Notes: a model not told the origin generated them from the letters alone. Positions 13,101-24,100 are shown, counted from the stretch's first letter. The stretch: 64,000 nucleotides of DNA from Arcuatula senhousia (GCA_963971305.1 OZ020304.1:77934355-77998354), one strand, 5' to 3'. Numbers and translations: made by a program.

Positions 13101-14604
13101 CGTAATTATGTTTTAAACCATGATTTATGGTTACAGCTTGCACCATAACTGTTAATCTCTTTTCCACATTGGTGTGGTGCCATATTGCTTTTGTCCTGTC
13201 TATCACAAAGTTATTCTGGTTAACTCCACTGAAACTACTCAAAGTTGGTAAATAGCAGGTAGACAATATGAAGCTGTGCATTTACTAGGAAATTTTGTTC
13301 AAGTTATGGCCCTTTAAACTGATCATTTTTCAGAAAATTGTCATTTATTATTGTTTTTGCTTTATTCCTCTGGAGTCATTCAACTTTATTAAATTTAACT
13401 TGGTAAACAGGAAATTTACAATATGTAGTTAAAACTAATTTTGGTCCTTTGAAATTAGAAATTGGGGGAAACAAGGATAGACATTTCTTTCCTTGGCAAA
13501 AACAAACTTTAATTAATTTGTCGATCATTTGAAAATTCCCAGATTTTTACCAGTAAAACCAAAGTTCTAACACTCTTTATTGTCTGTTACAGCAAATACA
13601 GCATCACCTCAAAAATCAACACAGAAAGTAGGATTGGACGTGGATCTGGCCAAATCGTTAAAGGACTTCTTCCGTGATATTAAACAGGTTCAGATAGGCA
13701 TTAAACAGATGAAACAGAACGGTAGGTATCTTACAGAGGTAATCAAGAATATAAGACAGTTTTCCCTAACTGGTAACTTAACCCTGATTTTGGATGGATG
13801 GTTAAACAAATATGAATGTCATATGCCCCTCTACTTTCTTACAGGTGGCATCAAATCTAAAAGAGGTTTTTCAGTGAATTTAAATTCCCTGTAAATAAGA
13901 ATGAGCTGGTTATAATTAAGACAAGGAAATCACCATGTACAAGACAAAAAAACTACTGTAAAAGGGGAAATTTTCGTGAGGGGTGTATTTTTGCTTATTT
14001 CGTGATCATAACAAATTCGCCAAAATATCCCCTTGCATAAACTACATTTAGAAAGGTCCAATATTCCATGATCTAAGAAAACGAAATTAAAACCTCGTGA
14101 ATGCATTTTTGTAATGAAAACACAAAATTTAAACCACCCGAAATTATCCCCTTTAACAGTATTCATAAGATTGCAAGATTAATTTCTTAGATTACACTGT
14201 CGATAATCAGTACATATTTGATTACACATCTATTAAACTAAGTAAATTAATGATTAATAAGAAAATATGTAGTGACTATAAATTGCTTTTCAATAAATTT
14301 GATTGTTTTTTATCTTAAGCTTGAGACTTTTTTAATGACTTGCTTAGTATCAAATAAAAGTAGTGTACTGGGTTTATCACTTGTAACACTGTTCAAAGAA
14401 GGCTCTTTTTGCAAAATTTGGACTTGATATTCCATTTGTGTTTCAGTTGATGAAGTAAACAACAGTAAAGAGAAGAATGGAAACCTTCAGACAGCGCTGG
14501 AACTACAACAAAAACATTTACATGACATTGATCACAAATTAACGGACAGTGTACGAATGCTGAAGGAAAGTGTTACCACAGTGATTAAGAAATCAAAATC
14601 TTGA
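1189..14604 (+). CDS. KIF28: Kinesin-3 family motor protein, KIF28/KLP-6-like (3' part, 17 exons)
   Basis: Exons: 1189-1256, 1669-1817, 2273-2293, 4733-4814, 5817-5953, 7003-7063, 7561-7687, 8063-8326, 9494-9601, 10021-10166, 10575-10835, 11098-11264, 11728-11786, 12189-12224, 12782-12899, 13593-13721, 14447-14604 (TGA). All introns are GT-AG and phases join without a break, giving 696 residues plus stop (2091 nt). The first exon holds the end of a kinesin motor ([20 protein letters not shown]), followed by the neck and a short charged helix. Residues about 143-240 form an FHA domain with the GTTKLGRPG and GIQESHAE signatures. Residues about 300-530 match the kinesin-3 region after FHA (DPFWDPVEDIYLGSAHILLQ). 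The last 130 residues look coiled-coil. Kinesin-3 motors carry cargo toward microtubule plus ends. I see no PH domain, which fits KIF28/KLP-6 better than KIF1. The ATP-binding part of the motor lies outside the window. Other kinesin-3 subtypes are possible but less likely. Confidence 0.9.
3878..4275. mobile_element. Possible short inverted-repeat element
   Basis: GCGAGCATAGC on the left (inside the palindrome GCGAGCATAGCTCGC) is mirrored by GCTATGCTCGC on the right, about 390 bp away. The ends were not resolved and no clear target duplication was seen. It lies in the long kinesin intron before exon 4733-4814. Confidence 0.35.
4990..5590 (+). mobile_element. Helentron-like family D with 171-bp tandem array
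   Basis: It starts with GGGGAGACATATTG and a (GTCC)n run, followed by three units spaced 171 bp apart (landmarks at 5053, 5224 and 5395). Each unit contains CGAAACTTGGTATATAGGAA and a GGGAGTTATGGCC block. It ends with a second GGGGAGACATTG copy and GGCAAAAACAAACTTTAATT. A decayed relative lies at 13095-13515. It sits inside a kinesin intron. Open frames across it are by-products of the repeats. Confidence 0.7.
5996..6551. mobile_element. TTAA-flanked MITE, family T1
   Basis: The ends are inverted: TTAAGGTGGCTCGAGGC on the left and the complement of TTAAGGTGTCTCGGGGC on the right (15 of 17 positions agree). TTAA at both borders is the target site typical of piggyBac-type transposons. It has no coding capacity. 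A second copy in opposite orientation lies at 42461-43024; both share an AATGAATGGTGACCCC-like block. It is intronic in the kinesin gene. Confidence 0.7.
6662..6735 (+). mobile_element. Decayed 5' end of repeat family A
   Basis: TTTTATGTCCCACCTACGG followed by AGAGGGGTGTTATGTGTTTG is a diverged copy of the start of the element at 15715 (TTTATGCCCCATCTACC, then GTAGAGGGGCATATAGTG). No array follows. Confidence 0.5.
7088..7113 (+). repeat. (TCTG)n microsatellite
   Basis: About six TCTG units lie 25 bp after the donor of kinesin exon 7003-7063. The sequence that follows resembles the leader of a tandem-repeat element (CCAATCTCCTCCCAAACCGC). Confidence 0.85.
7326..7539. mobile_element. MITE with 22-bp terminal inverted repeats, abutting an exon
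   Basis: Left end 7326-7347 and right end 7518-7539 are inverted repeats matching at 20 of 22 positions (AATATTG..GCTCC.GCAGGGT). The 214-bp body carries short repeats of GCGACCT and GACCTGAGG. The right end stops 21 bp before the first base of kinesin exon 7561-7687, so most of the acceptor neighbourhood is transposon sequence. Confidence 0.75.
8653..9422. mobile_element. TTAA-flanked non-autonomous DNA transposon, family T2
   Basis: The 770-bp element lies in the kinesin intron 8327-9493. Its ends, 8653-8675 and 9400-9422, are inverted and match at 21 of 23 positions (CTTAAGGATGTA.TCTGGT.AGG). TTAA lies at both borders, as in piggyBac-type elements. The body is AT-rich with no long reading frame. 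Confidence 0.75.
13095..13515 (+). mobile_element. Decayed copy of Helentron-like family D
   Basis: It contains CCACTGAAACTACTCAAAG, CAAGTTATGGCCCTTTAAAC and the closing GGCAAAAACAAACTTTAATT found at the end of the element at 4990-5590. It ends 78 bp before kinesin exon 13593-13721. Confidence 0.55.
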
Positions 14605-15630
14605 TATTAAACTCACTTCAAGTCAAATAGATATTGAAAAAGGCTGTTTGAGGGTGATATTTGTTATACATTCCTAGTCGGCATGGAACAGGATCAACAG
14701 GACACTATCAGGTCGTCTTATTTCGACTGGAGACATTTAGTGGGCGTTCTGCAATATGTTAGTGGTGTGGGGTCTTTAGATTAATAGCACCCAGTATTCA
14801 TATCTTATTGTTCTCATCTTTCAATAAGTGTTCGAACTTTGAATAATTGAAATCATTTTATGTTTGAATGAAGTACTTGTTGGTGTGGATTTGTTATATG
14901 TGTAAATGGATTAGCATAATGGTTTATTTTCATTCATTTTTTAGAATGCAAATCCCAATATTTTATTATTTACACAGCTCCGTCCAACTATTGATATTTT
15001 TTCTACCGTCCATATATATATATTTGTTACCTTTTCAACTTTACTTTTTATTGTTAAATTCAATTTATATAGGTTTATGTTTATTTAGAGGTTAACTGTA
15101 GAATTTTAACATTTAATAGTTCAGGAGATTATCTTACTTAAAAAATAGTTAGATATTTTTAAAGAAACATGGTATACTTTAATCAAAGAACACCTCTTTA
15201 TGAAACAAACTGTTACAGTTTTTTAAAAAATCTCATGACATTTATTTGTTTTACAAGATCCATAACAAGGTTGGTAGCCTCTTCATGTTGGTATGTATAT
15301 GTAGTTTATCATATGTCAGTTTATGCATCATGTTTAAATAATTTAATTAGTCAACGAAGAAACACTACTGCATTCACTTTACACAGCATTTAGATACCTC
15401 ATTAGGTTGATCTTTTGTCTAGTACCAGTATGTTATACCATGTTCACCCAAGGTTATACCATGTTCACCCAAGCTTTTGATTTATATTTCACCATAGTTT
15501 AATATCTATGTGATGTTAATTCTGTTTGTGCAATGATCGTATTTTGATGCATATTTGATTTATAATTTTTTTTTCTTGTTAAATGGTCAGATGTTTATTT
15601 AAATCAATAAATATTTAAATTGAAGAACAG
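14605..15630 (+). terminator. Kinesin 3' UTR with candidate poly(A) signal
   Basis: AT-rich sequence follows the TGA stop. AATAAA at 15606-15611 is the first canonical signal that I found downstream of the stop codon, giving a 3' UTR of about 1 kb. A short tandem duplication (TACCATGTTCACCCAAG twice) lies near 15434-15473. Small open frames here are chance. Confidence 0.5.
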
Positions 15631-15714
15631 AATTGTTTTTATTCTACATAGTCGGTTTCATGCTAAACTATCAAACCCATAAAGTCTGAGATCCATCAAG
15701 AAGTTAACTTATTT

Positions 15715-17615
15715 TTATGCCCCATCTACCAAAGTAGAGGGGCATATAGTGTTTGGGTGCGATCGACCATCCGTCCCTTCGTTTGTTTGTCCGTCCCAAA
15801 TCCCCTTATTTCCACATTCCCACTTACTGCCAAATGCCACATCAATCATATTGGTATGTTAGGTGCACCTAGTGATGCTAAGCACAATGCATGGTTCAGA
15901 TGCTGGCTGTGACCTATATTTTCCACACGGATGACCACTTACAGAAGAATGGTTAAAGTCTATTCCCAGTTATTGACAAATTCCACATCAATCATATTGG
16001 TATGGTAGGTTCACCTAGTGATGCTAAGCGCAATGCATGCTTCAGATGCTGGATTGGACCTTTATTTTCTGCATGAATGACCACTTACAGAAGAATGGTT
16101 AAAGTCTATTTCCACTTACCGACAAGTGACATATCAACCATATTGGTATGGTAGGTGCACCTAGTGATGCTTAGCACAATGCATGCTTCGTATGCTGTAT
16201 TTGACCTATATTTTCCGCATGGAAAACCGCTTACAGAAGAATGGTTAAAGTCTATTCCCACTTACTGACAAGTGCCACATCAACTATATTGGTATGGTAG
16301 GTACACCTAGTGATGCTAAGCACAATGTATGCTTCAGATATTGGCTGTGACCCATATTTTCCGTGTGGATGACCACTTACAGAAGAATGGTTATAGTCCA
16401 TTCCTGCTTACTGACAAATGCTACATCAATGATATTGGTATGGTAGGTGTACTTAGTGATGTTAAGCACAATACATGGTTCCAATGCTGGCTGTGACCTT
16501 TATTTTTCACATGGATGACCACTTGCTGAAAAAAGGTTAGAGTCTACACCTGCTTACTGACAAGTACCACATCATCTAAAGAGGAATCGTAAGGTGCACC
16601 TAGAGATGCTTAGCAAGATGCATGCTTCAGATGCTTGCTCTGACTTATTTTGCATGGATTTTGAGCACTTAAAATTTTGAAAAGTTAAAAGTCAATTTCC
16701 ACTTAGTGACAATAATGCACAACAAGGTGAGCTTCTTAATCGATTAATTACCTATAATGTTTCAAAAACTTTATCCCCTAAAACTACTGAACAGAACTTA
16801 TTGAAACTTGGTATGATTGATCCTTAGGTGTTCCTCCACATAAATTGTATTTCAATTGTTGATCAGTCAAAAACATGGCCCTCATTGCTAAAATAGACCA
16901 GGGGTCAGACTACTGTTTTTGGCATTGAACTCAAATAGAATCAAAGATAAAGAAAATCTGATGCATCTCTCTTCAGCATAATGAGATCTATTAAAGTATC
17001 CATTTGGTCGAAGTTGTCAGAGAACCCCTTATAGGGGTAATGGGCCTTTGAAGGTCTAAAATAACGGTATTTTATGTTTTTGGGTTAGAGTTATTTCATG
17101 TTTTTGTCCTATAGAATGAAACTATTGCAGAAAGAAAAAAGCTATTGCTGCTTAAACCTTAAGCTTATTGAGCTCTACAAAGCTATCCATTGGATTGTAG
17201 TTATCAGATGACCACTTCTATGGGTTGTGGCCCTTTACAGATCAAAATAGCAGGATTTTTTCATGTTATTCCTTACATAATGAAAACTATTGCAGATAAA
17301 GAAAAGTTCTTGCTTGCTTAAACCTTCAGATTAATAAGCTCTACGAAAGTCTCCATTAGGTCCAAGATGTCAGATGTCCCCTTATAGGAGTTATGGCCTT
17401 TTAAATGTCAAAAATAACGTTTTTTATTTTTTGCCTTACAAAATGAAACATATTGCAGATAAAAAAAAAAGCTGTTGCTTGCTTATACTTTAGGCACATA
17501 CAGCTCCACAAAAGTCTCCATTGGATTGAAGTTGTCAGACCCCTTCCAGAAGAGGCCCTTATGGCTTTAAGACCAAGTGAGCGATTCAGGCTCCTAGAAG
17601 CCTCTTGTTTGATAC
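15715..17615 (+). mobile_element. Composite tandem-repeat element: family A head, family B tail
   Basis: It opens with family A (TTTATGCCCCATCTACC, GTAGAGGGGCATATAGTG). A 146-bp array follows, with ATATTGG landmarks at 15848, 15994, 16140, 16286 and 16432. From about 16760 it changes to family B units of about 160 bp containing CTATTGCAG and AGCTCTAC. It ends with the family B tail (GGCTCCTAGAAGCC hairpin, then TCTTGTTT). It lies between the convergent kinesin and unknown genes. No long frame is coding. Confidence 0.7.
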
Positions 17616-18063
17616 TTTTATTAACGGGTTAACGGGACAAAAAAGTTTTTGGTCACTTTCATATCTCCAGAAATACTAATAATGGCCCCTAACAAAAACA
17701 TCTATATCATTTTATCGTACTTTAATTTCAGTTGAATGACTCAAATGTTTTACAATACCTAGACTGATCATGATCAAAACAATAACTTAAAAAATGTTAA
17801 AATGACAATTTTAGTAGTAATGCAACTTTCGTTCAATATTGTTAAATATAGACACTGATAATGATTCTGCACCATCAACAGTCTACCCAGGAGTCTGAGC
17901 GTCTTTGGAGAGGAACAGTATTAGAATATTCAAAGAATAGTTATTAATATCGTATAGTATAACTTTTATACGTCCTTAGAGATGATGTTTTGTCAGATAA
18001 TAAATAAATCCACTAATAGTTCTAGTTCCAATATTGCACTTTTAACACAATTTAAAGATCCCA

Positions 18064-19596
18064 TCAGTATTCATCGTCAGGGATGATACTGTAATCCTCT
18101 GTATCACATAGAGATTCAAATTCTTTCCATGCCCTTTGCAACCGACCAACGAACCCCCAGAAGGGGTCCAATTTAGAACTGTCCCACTCGTACTTATTTA
18201 TAAAATACATCTCTAGTCTCGTTTGCTTAGTTAGCCAGAACATAGGGTCATTTAAATCAGTTCTTCTATCTCGTGAACGCCATGTTTTTTCTTGTTCGTC
18301 TGTTGTTTCGTCATTTTTGACAATGTCTAATTTGATCACATCCCATACAGCTTCTCCGTCAATCGAGAAATCAAATTCTGGCAAGCCGTCGGAGCCTACC
18401 CGACAAATGTCTTCGAGTTCAAAAGGTTCTAATATTGCATTAACAACCTTGTCGGGCAACACTGGCCAAGCTCCGTCCGGAGGAAGAGCTGAATCGAAAG
18501 GCTCCCACTTAACAATCCATTGACGCAAGTCACTTGCGTGGATTGTATCAGGCAGAATAAAGGATAATGTATTTGGATCTTGACCTGTAGAGGGTTGTTC
18601 TGTTGAATCAGATCCAAGAGATCCTTGTAACTTTTCAAACGCATCAAGAAATCTCGTTAATACGTCTGCATACTCCTTTATATATTCAATTTTTTTTTTA
18701 TCCTTTTCCAATTCACTAAGCATTGATTCCTTTTCCAATTCACTAAGCATTGATTTGGAATCTTTAATTAAGTCCTGACCCAATTCTTCACCATCATAAT
18801 TCACTGACGAGACTTTGCAATCTGGTAACACTTTCTTTAGATCTGGAAATCGCAAATACAGCCCTTTACTACGAAACAGAACAATAAATATCGGATTAAA
18901 CTTCCAAGCTTCATAAAATTTTTCAGATTCGTATTTTGTATACGTCTTTCCTTTCTTGTCGAATTCTTCATATTTCTCTTCAACAAGGCCTTTGACTGCC
19001 TCTTTGAATTTTGAGGTAGAGTATACATCTTTTCTGAGTGGGAAAATGTCTATATATCCCTTCCCTTGATTGTGGACCGATATTTGTTTGATCGTATATT
19101 GTGTGTTTAACAAGTCCTCTTCCTTCACTGACATCGTTGGCACCACCACCGGTTCACGACTACTGTGCTCCCCTGAAGATCTAATGGTTTGGTCCCCTGC
19201 ACGTGCTGAACTCTCTGTCTGTTCGAGTTCACCCTCTTCAGCTTCACTTTTCAAAGATATTGGTTCCACAATTGTTTTGTTTCCTTCATCAAGTTTTGTG
19301 CTGCTTATGCTTTCTTCCTTTTCTTCCGTAACCAGCTCGTCTTTGGAACTTTTAACATAGCTCTCCGATTGGCGGGTTTGTTCTGTTTCCCTGGGTGTAT
19401 CTGGAATTCCGTTGTCTCTGACTAGGGTGTTTGGTATATGTCCGTTTTGATCCGATTTGAGTTCCCTGTTCTGACTAGTTCGTATGACACCGTTTTCCTT
19501 GGGAATTCCGTTTGTTACTGGCTTGTTATTGTTCTCTCTTGCATTGTCAAACGGTTGGACTCTCGTCTTGTTGTCAGCACTGAACAAACAACCCAT
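18064..19596 (-). CDS. Unrecognised 510-residue protein, predicted N-myristoylated/palmitoylated
   Basis: An uninterrupted 510-codon frame. The N-terminus MGCLFS fits an N-myristoylation site (Gly2, Ser6) with Cys3 available for palmitoylation, so I infer membrane anchoring. Residues 1-150 are Ser/Glu/Lys-rich and probably disordered. Residues about 160-285 look folded (YIDIFPLRKDVYS; FNPIFIVLFRSKGLYLRFPD). Residues about 288-335 are a charged helical stretch including a duplicated nine-residue unit (SMLSELEKD/E). Residues 365-510 are rich in Trp and acidic residues (WIVKWEPFD, DPFWGFVGRLQRAWKEF) and end in DDEY. I recognise no family and assign no function. The coding part is in one exon. 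A TTACAG acceptor eight bases before the ATG suggests a spliced 5' UTR. Length and codon-like composition make a chance frame very unlikely. Confidence 0.85.
   Translation of the reverse strand: MGCLFSADNKTRVQPFDNARENNNKPVTNGIPKENGVIRTSQNRELKSDQNGHIPNTLVRDNGIPDTPRETEQTRQSESYVKSSKDELVTEEKEESISSTKLDEGNKTIVEPISLKSEAEEGELEQTESSARAGDQTIRSSGEHSSREPVVVPTMSVKEEDLLNTQYTIKQISVHNQGKGYIDIFPLRKDVYSTSKFKEAVKGLVEEKYEEFDKKGKTYTKYESEKFYEAWKFNPIFIVLFRSKGLYLRFPDLKKVLPDCKVSSVNYDGEELGQDLIKDSKSMLSELEKESMLSELEKDKKKIEYIKEYADVLTRFLDAFEKLQGSLGSDSTEQPSTGQDPNTLSFILPDTIHASDLRQWIVKWEPFDSALPPDGAWPVLPDKVVNAILEPFELEDICRVGSDGLPEFDFSIDGEAVWDVIKLDIVKNDETTDEQEKTWRSRDRRTDLNDPMFWLTKQTRLEMYFINKYEWDSSKLDPFWGFVGRLQRAWKEFESLCDTEDYSIIPDDEY
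18702..18755 (-). repeat. 27-bp in-frame tandem duplication inside the unknown gene
   Basis: Two copies of a 27-bp unit (CCTTTTCCAATTCACTAAGC on the + strand, offset exactly 27) encode two successive nine-residue Ser-Glu-Leu-Glu-Lys-type units. The copies are nearly identical and frame-preserving, which points to recent slippage in a helical linker. Confidence 0.9.
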
Positions 19597-19610
19597 TACT
19601 TGACCTGTAA
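19597..19610 (-). promoter_or_regulatory. Putative 3' splice site in the 5' UTR of the unknown gene
   Basis: On the - strand TTACAG ends eight bases before the ATG, so the coding exon would begin at 19604. An upstream noncoding exon was not identified, so the promoter is unplaced. Confidence 0.4.
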
Positions 19611-21076
19611 TACATCATGGTTGTTGAAAATTTATCCCTTTTGTGTGAGTGGTTTATTTAAGGTTAGCAACTAATACAAGTAATATAAACAACGTTGAAT
19701 AATGGGATAAATATATTTAAAATACATATTTCATGTTCAGATTGGCTATATTAAATATCTCCAAATGATCCTTTGTCCGAGTGATTTAATTAGGTAAATA
19801 CCATGAAATTTGATGCAAATGGTTCGGGGCTTTGTCGACCGGTCACTTGTTGTTTGATATTAGCATGTCCTATATAGATAAAACTATGTAAATGTCTTGT
19901 ATCTTTATTTTGAAGTTTTATTAAATTTTACCTATAAAACATGTCAGATTTTATAATAAAATGAAAGAAACATCTACAGTCATGAATATATGAAAAAGGT
20001 AAAGATTTAAGTATTTTCAGATTCAATATTAAAATGAAATACTTTAACTTACCAAAATGAAGCTAATTTAGAATAACCATTGTAAGTTAATTGTTGGCCA
20101 TTTTGTGAATTTGTTGTTGCCAAATAAGACAAAGACAGTCCCAATACGCAAGGATTATATCGGGTGACAGTGCTTTGGTTGATTAGGTCCTTTCTCTGGG
20201 AAATATCTTGGGTTCCGTGTGGTATACAATCCGGGCTCCATATATGTTTATCTCTAAGGACAACAATATTACCTATCATAATTATTTTACATGTGAAATA
20301 GAGAAATATTATCTTAGTTAAAAGTTAATAAAATCACTATCCATGGAGAAGGTTTAAAGTATGCATAGGTTTATTAGAAATCATTATAAATATAGTAATC
20401 TCGGATATTAAAAGTCTTGTAAAAGTGTATTTCTATCAGGTTTAGAAAGTTGAAGTTTGTGTAGTACTAATTTTTTTGTCTTTAAACTGCTGGTCACGGC
20501 TTAAGCTGATTAAACTATAGACTTGTATACTTCTTATGAATGCAGGTTCATGATTAAAACACTTGTCAATTGTAAAAGTTGTTATCTCCAAGTACTATTT
20601 CTTAGACATAACACATTATTCTACAAATGTTTAGCAATGGTAATGTTTCTTATTTGTAGCAGGTGTCCGGCATTTATTTGACAAGACTTCTCCTTTTCCG
20701 TTAACTTTGATAAAGACTTACGATGTATTTTACCGTATATAAAATAGGTTTTACTCAGACAACTTCAAACCATGTCTCTCTGATTTTCGAAAAGAAAAAT
20801 TAGGCAATAACCTTTATACACTGGATAAATTGAAGACCGCAATGGTCCTGACTTCAGCAAAGTGTGAAAAGAAAATTTATTTAAACAATACAAACAATAC
20901 GAAAGTGTTTAAACTTTTAGCTAGAATAAAATAAAGGTTGACCTTGAATCAAACTTTGTGGAAGTAATTTAACACATGCAGTATAGAACTTTTGAGATAT
21001 TTGTCACCGGAGTACTTATACGGGTCTGGATATCATAATTTAGATAGAAGCATCCGAATGATTTGTTCCGAAAGCA
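19611..21076. other. Divergent intergenic region
   Basis: About 1.5 kb of AT-rich sequence separates the unknown gene and RAD51B. It must hold the 5' ends of both genes. I see no reading frame with support and no clear TATA box. A short block near 20832 (GCAATGGTCCTGACTT) also occurs near 3692. Confidence 0.5.
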
Positions 21077-21087
21077 TTTAGCGCCAA
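21077..21087 (+). promoter_or_regulatory. E2F-like site upstream of RAD51B
   Basis: TTTAGCGCCAA reads TTGGCGCTAAA on the opposite strand, close to the E2F consensus TTTSGCGC, and lies 43 bp before the start codon. E2F control is common for replication and repair genes. A single motif match is weak evidence. Confidence 0.35.
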
Positions 21088-21130
21088 TTTAGAATTGATA
21101 AAGTCTGTCAACTGAGTCTGTTGAATATTG

Positions 21131-24100
21131 ATGTCTTCGAAAAAATTACAGCGAGCTGGAGTTCCTAGGAATGTTATTGAGAGGCTAGCTGTTAATAACG
21201 TTTATACTTGCAAGGTGAATAAATGTTTTCATGATCAAAACAACAAATAAACAGACAAGAAATGAAATAAACTTCAAGGGAAAAAACAATAACAAAACTG
21301 ATAAAATGACAGATCATCTCAGTCAAATTATAAATATGGGAATGTGACATCACTATGAATATATTGGCAAACTGGAAATTTGTGCAGAGGCGTTGGTCCT
21401 TAAAATTGTAGCAGTAGGAGCACGGCAACAAATTCCATATTCCATTTTTTGTCCCACTGACAGTGACAGATAAAAAGTCAAGTTAGCTACATGTACCTAA
21501 AGTTCAAGCATAATATCAGTAAGATGCTGCCTTACAAGCTTGTAAAGATGCAAAAATAATAATATATGTAAAAGAATATTGTAATTAAATAATATGAGGC
21601 AGGTAGAACCTTTTACACTCCTGAGGTTTCAATTAATTAATTTTTTTTTGTTCGAAAATAAAAACAAACTAGCTTTTCTTGTGGGTTACGTGAGCGTTTG
21701 ATGATGTCTAAAATTTTCAAAGATAAAAACGTCAAAAAGACGCTGTAAGTTTGGGAAAACAAGCGCGTGCTATACCGGACGTTGAAGGAAAATTCAGCTC
21801 ATAGTACAACTAAAATATTGACATTTCTACCATTATCGCTCCCTTCAGGAGCGTATGAATCAGTGGTAGGAATGGTAGGGGACGTTGAGGTATTATTTCT
21901 TACCATTTTTTTTCTTAAACAAGACATTAAGTTTAATAAGACATGTTTGAAGTCCAGTGTCTTTTTGTAAAGTGACAGACCATTTTTTTTAAAGATTATG
22001 AATTTTGTGCCGTTTGGCAGTTTTCCTGCATGGATAAGGTTGTGACACTTGCATATATTATAAAATCCATATACATATTACACCTTGATATTATGTATTA
22101 TGTTTTTTTTTCAGGATTTTTTATCCAAGAACAACCTAGAGCTGCTAAAGTTATTAGGAATTGGATATTACAGTTTACAGGATCTTGTGAAGAAATGTTG
22201 CCAAGCATGTAGTCCTAAACCTGTTACAGTTAAGTTGGGTTTTCATAGTCCTGCTCTATCAATGCCATCATTGAAGTTGTTAAATTGAACCAATAAACAG
22301 TTTTCAAATATGCCTAGAAATATAAATGAGAACCGCGAGCAGTGCCAAATGGCCTCGTTGAAGGCTGCTGGCGGTTGTCCATTGTGGTTTTTCTAAATTG
22401 CCGTTTAATTGTGGGCTGTGTCACGTACACTTATTCCACATCTCTTTATTTTCTATTAAAAGAAATTGAATGAGTTCTGTGATTGAGCAGGCAGTTACAC
22501 ATTTTTAAGTGTCACACATGTTTGAATTTGAGTTGGAAGTCTCCTACGATGAAATTAGATACTGATACTGGTTATGTATTGTGTTCAAACACAGACACAT
22601 GTACATGTATACATACAATTTTTTATTTTATTGATTTCTGTTTTGAACTTTCCACCTTAAACTAAAAAAAATATAATGGTTTAAATCTGTTAATTTAGGC
22701 CTTAGATCTTTTACACAGCAGGAAGAAAAAGAGTTTCTTTGCCACTTCTCTCTCGGATCTTGATAGAGTTTTACATGGAGGCATACCTACAGGGACAGTC
22801 ACAGAGGTTTGTGTTCAGATAAGCTTATTTGCATCACAAAAAAGATGGTACTTTTACATGTAAATTTTAATGTATTATGGAATAATTTAAGATACATTGC
22901 AAATAAGAGTTTAGGTGGAAGAAGCAATAGACTGCTAATAGGGTATTCAATTACTGTAAGTCTGATAAGGCTTAAGTTGAGAGTGAACTCAGATGCTCTG
23001 TAAAATTTATCAGGGCGTGTGTAATGTTTGTGTATGTGTATCATATCAGAAAGTTGGTCCATTGGGATGTGGCAGGACACAGTTCTGTATTATGTTGAGT
23101 GTAAAATCCGCCCTGCCAGATGGGGGTCTAGATGGTAGCGTCATGTTTATGTATGTTTATCATTTCAGATAGCTGGACCATCAGGATGTGGCAAGACACA
23201 GTTCTGTATTATGCTAAGCGTAAATGCCACCCTGCCAGATGAGGGTCTAGATGGTAGTGTCATGTATATTGACACTGAATCAGCCTTTTCTGCAGAAAGG
23301 TAGCATATCAACTTAACAAAGTACATGTATTAAAAAAATGTATTGTTCTTTTTCCAATTTATTTTTTATAAACAGACAAATTTCTTGGATTGGTTTACAG
23401 AACAGTGTGTTTTTGGCAATAGTAACCCACATAAATTGAGAGTGGCTTAAGATTTTCTGATTTTATAACTTTTAAAATAGAAGTACATTTTGTCAGAAAC
23501 CGTGAAAAATGAAGAGAATTTACATGATTTGATTCAGACAAAAAATTAAGATAAATGTCTTATAAAAAAGATGCTTACACAATATTTTATTGTTTTGTTC
23601 ACAATAATATTCAATAAAGCAACATAAAAATGGCAATATTTTGAAATAAAATATATCTTTTGTTTTTGTATTTAGGCTAGTTGAGGTTGCCAAAAACAAG
23701 TACCCTTCCATCTATAGTAAAGAGGAGAATCTGTTAGATCTCACAAAGAAGGTTTATGTTGACGTTCAGCAAACCTGCTCAGCTTTGATAAAAAGGTAAG
23801 TCACTGCCACATCTAAGGAGACAAATGGACAGTCAAACATAAGTAAAACTGTATTTCTTAATTTTAAACAGCTCAGCTTTGATAGAAAAACGTTTCTACC
23901 CTTTTAAAAAATCAGAATAGTGAAGTGCAAATATATAAATTAAAAAAAAACAAAAAAAAACAAAACAAGATGCTTCATTATTGCCCATCCACGTATGTGG
24001 ATCAGACATATAGTTTTACCCTTGTCCGTCCGTCCGTAACACTTTGGTTAAGGTCCATTACTCAGATACTAGATGTTGGGGGTCAATGATATTTCACCAT

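Noticed and set aside
19070..19360. 96-codon + strand frame opposite the unknown gene
   Set aside because: It is a shadow of the longer - strand frame; no start context or independent signal.
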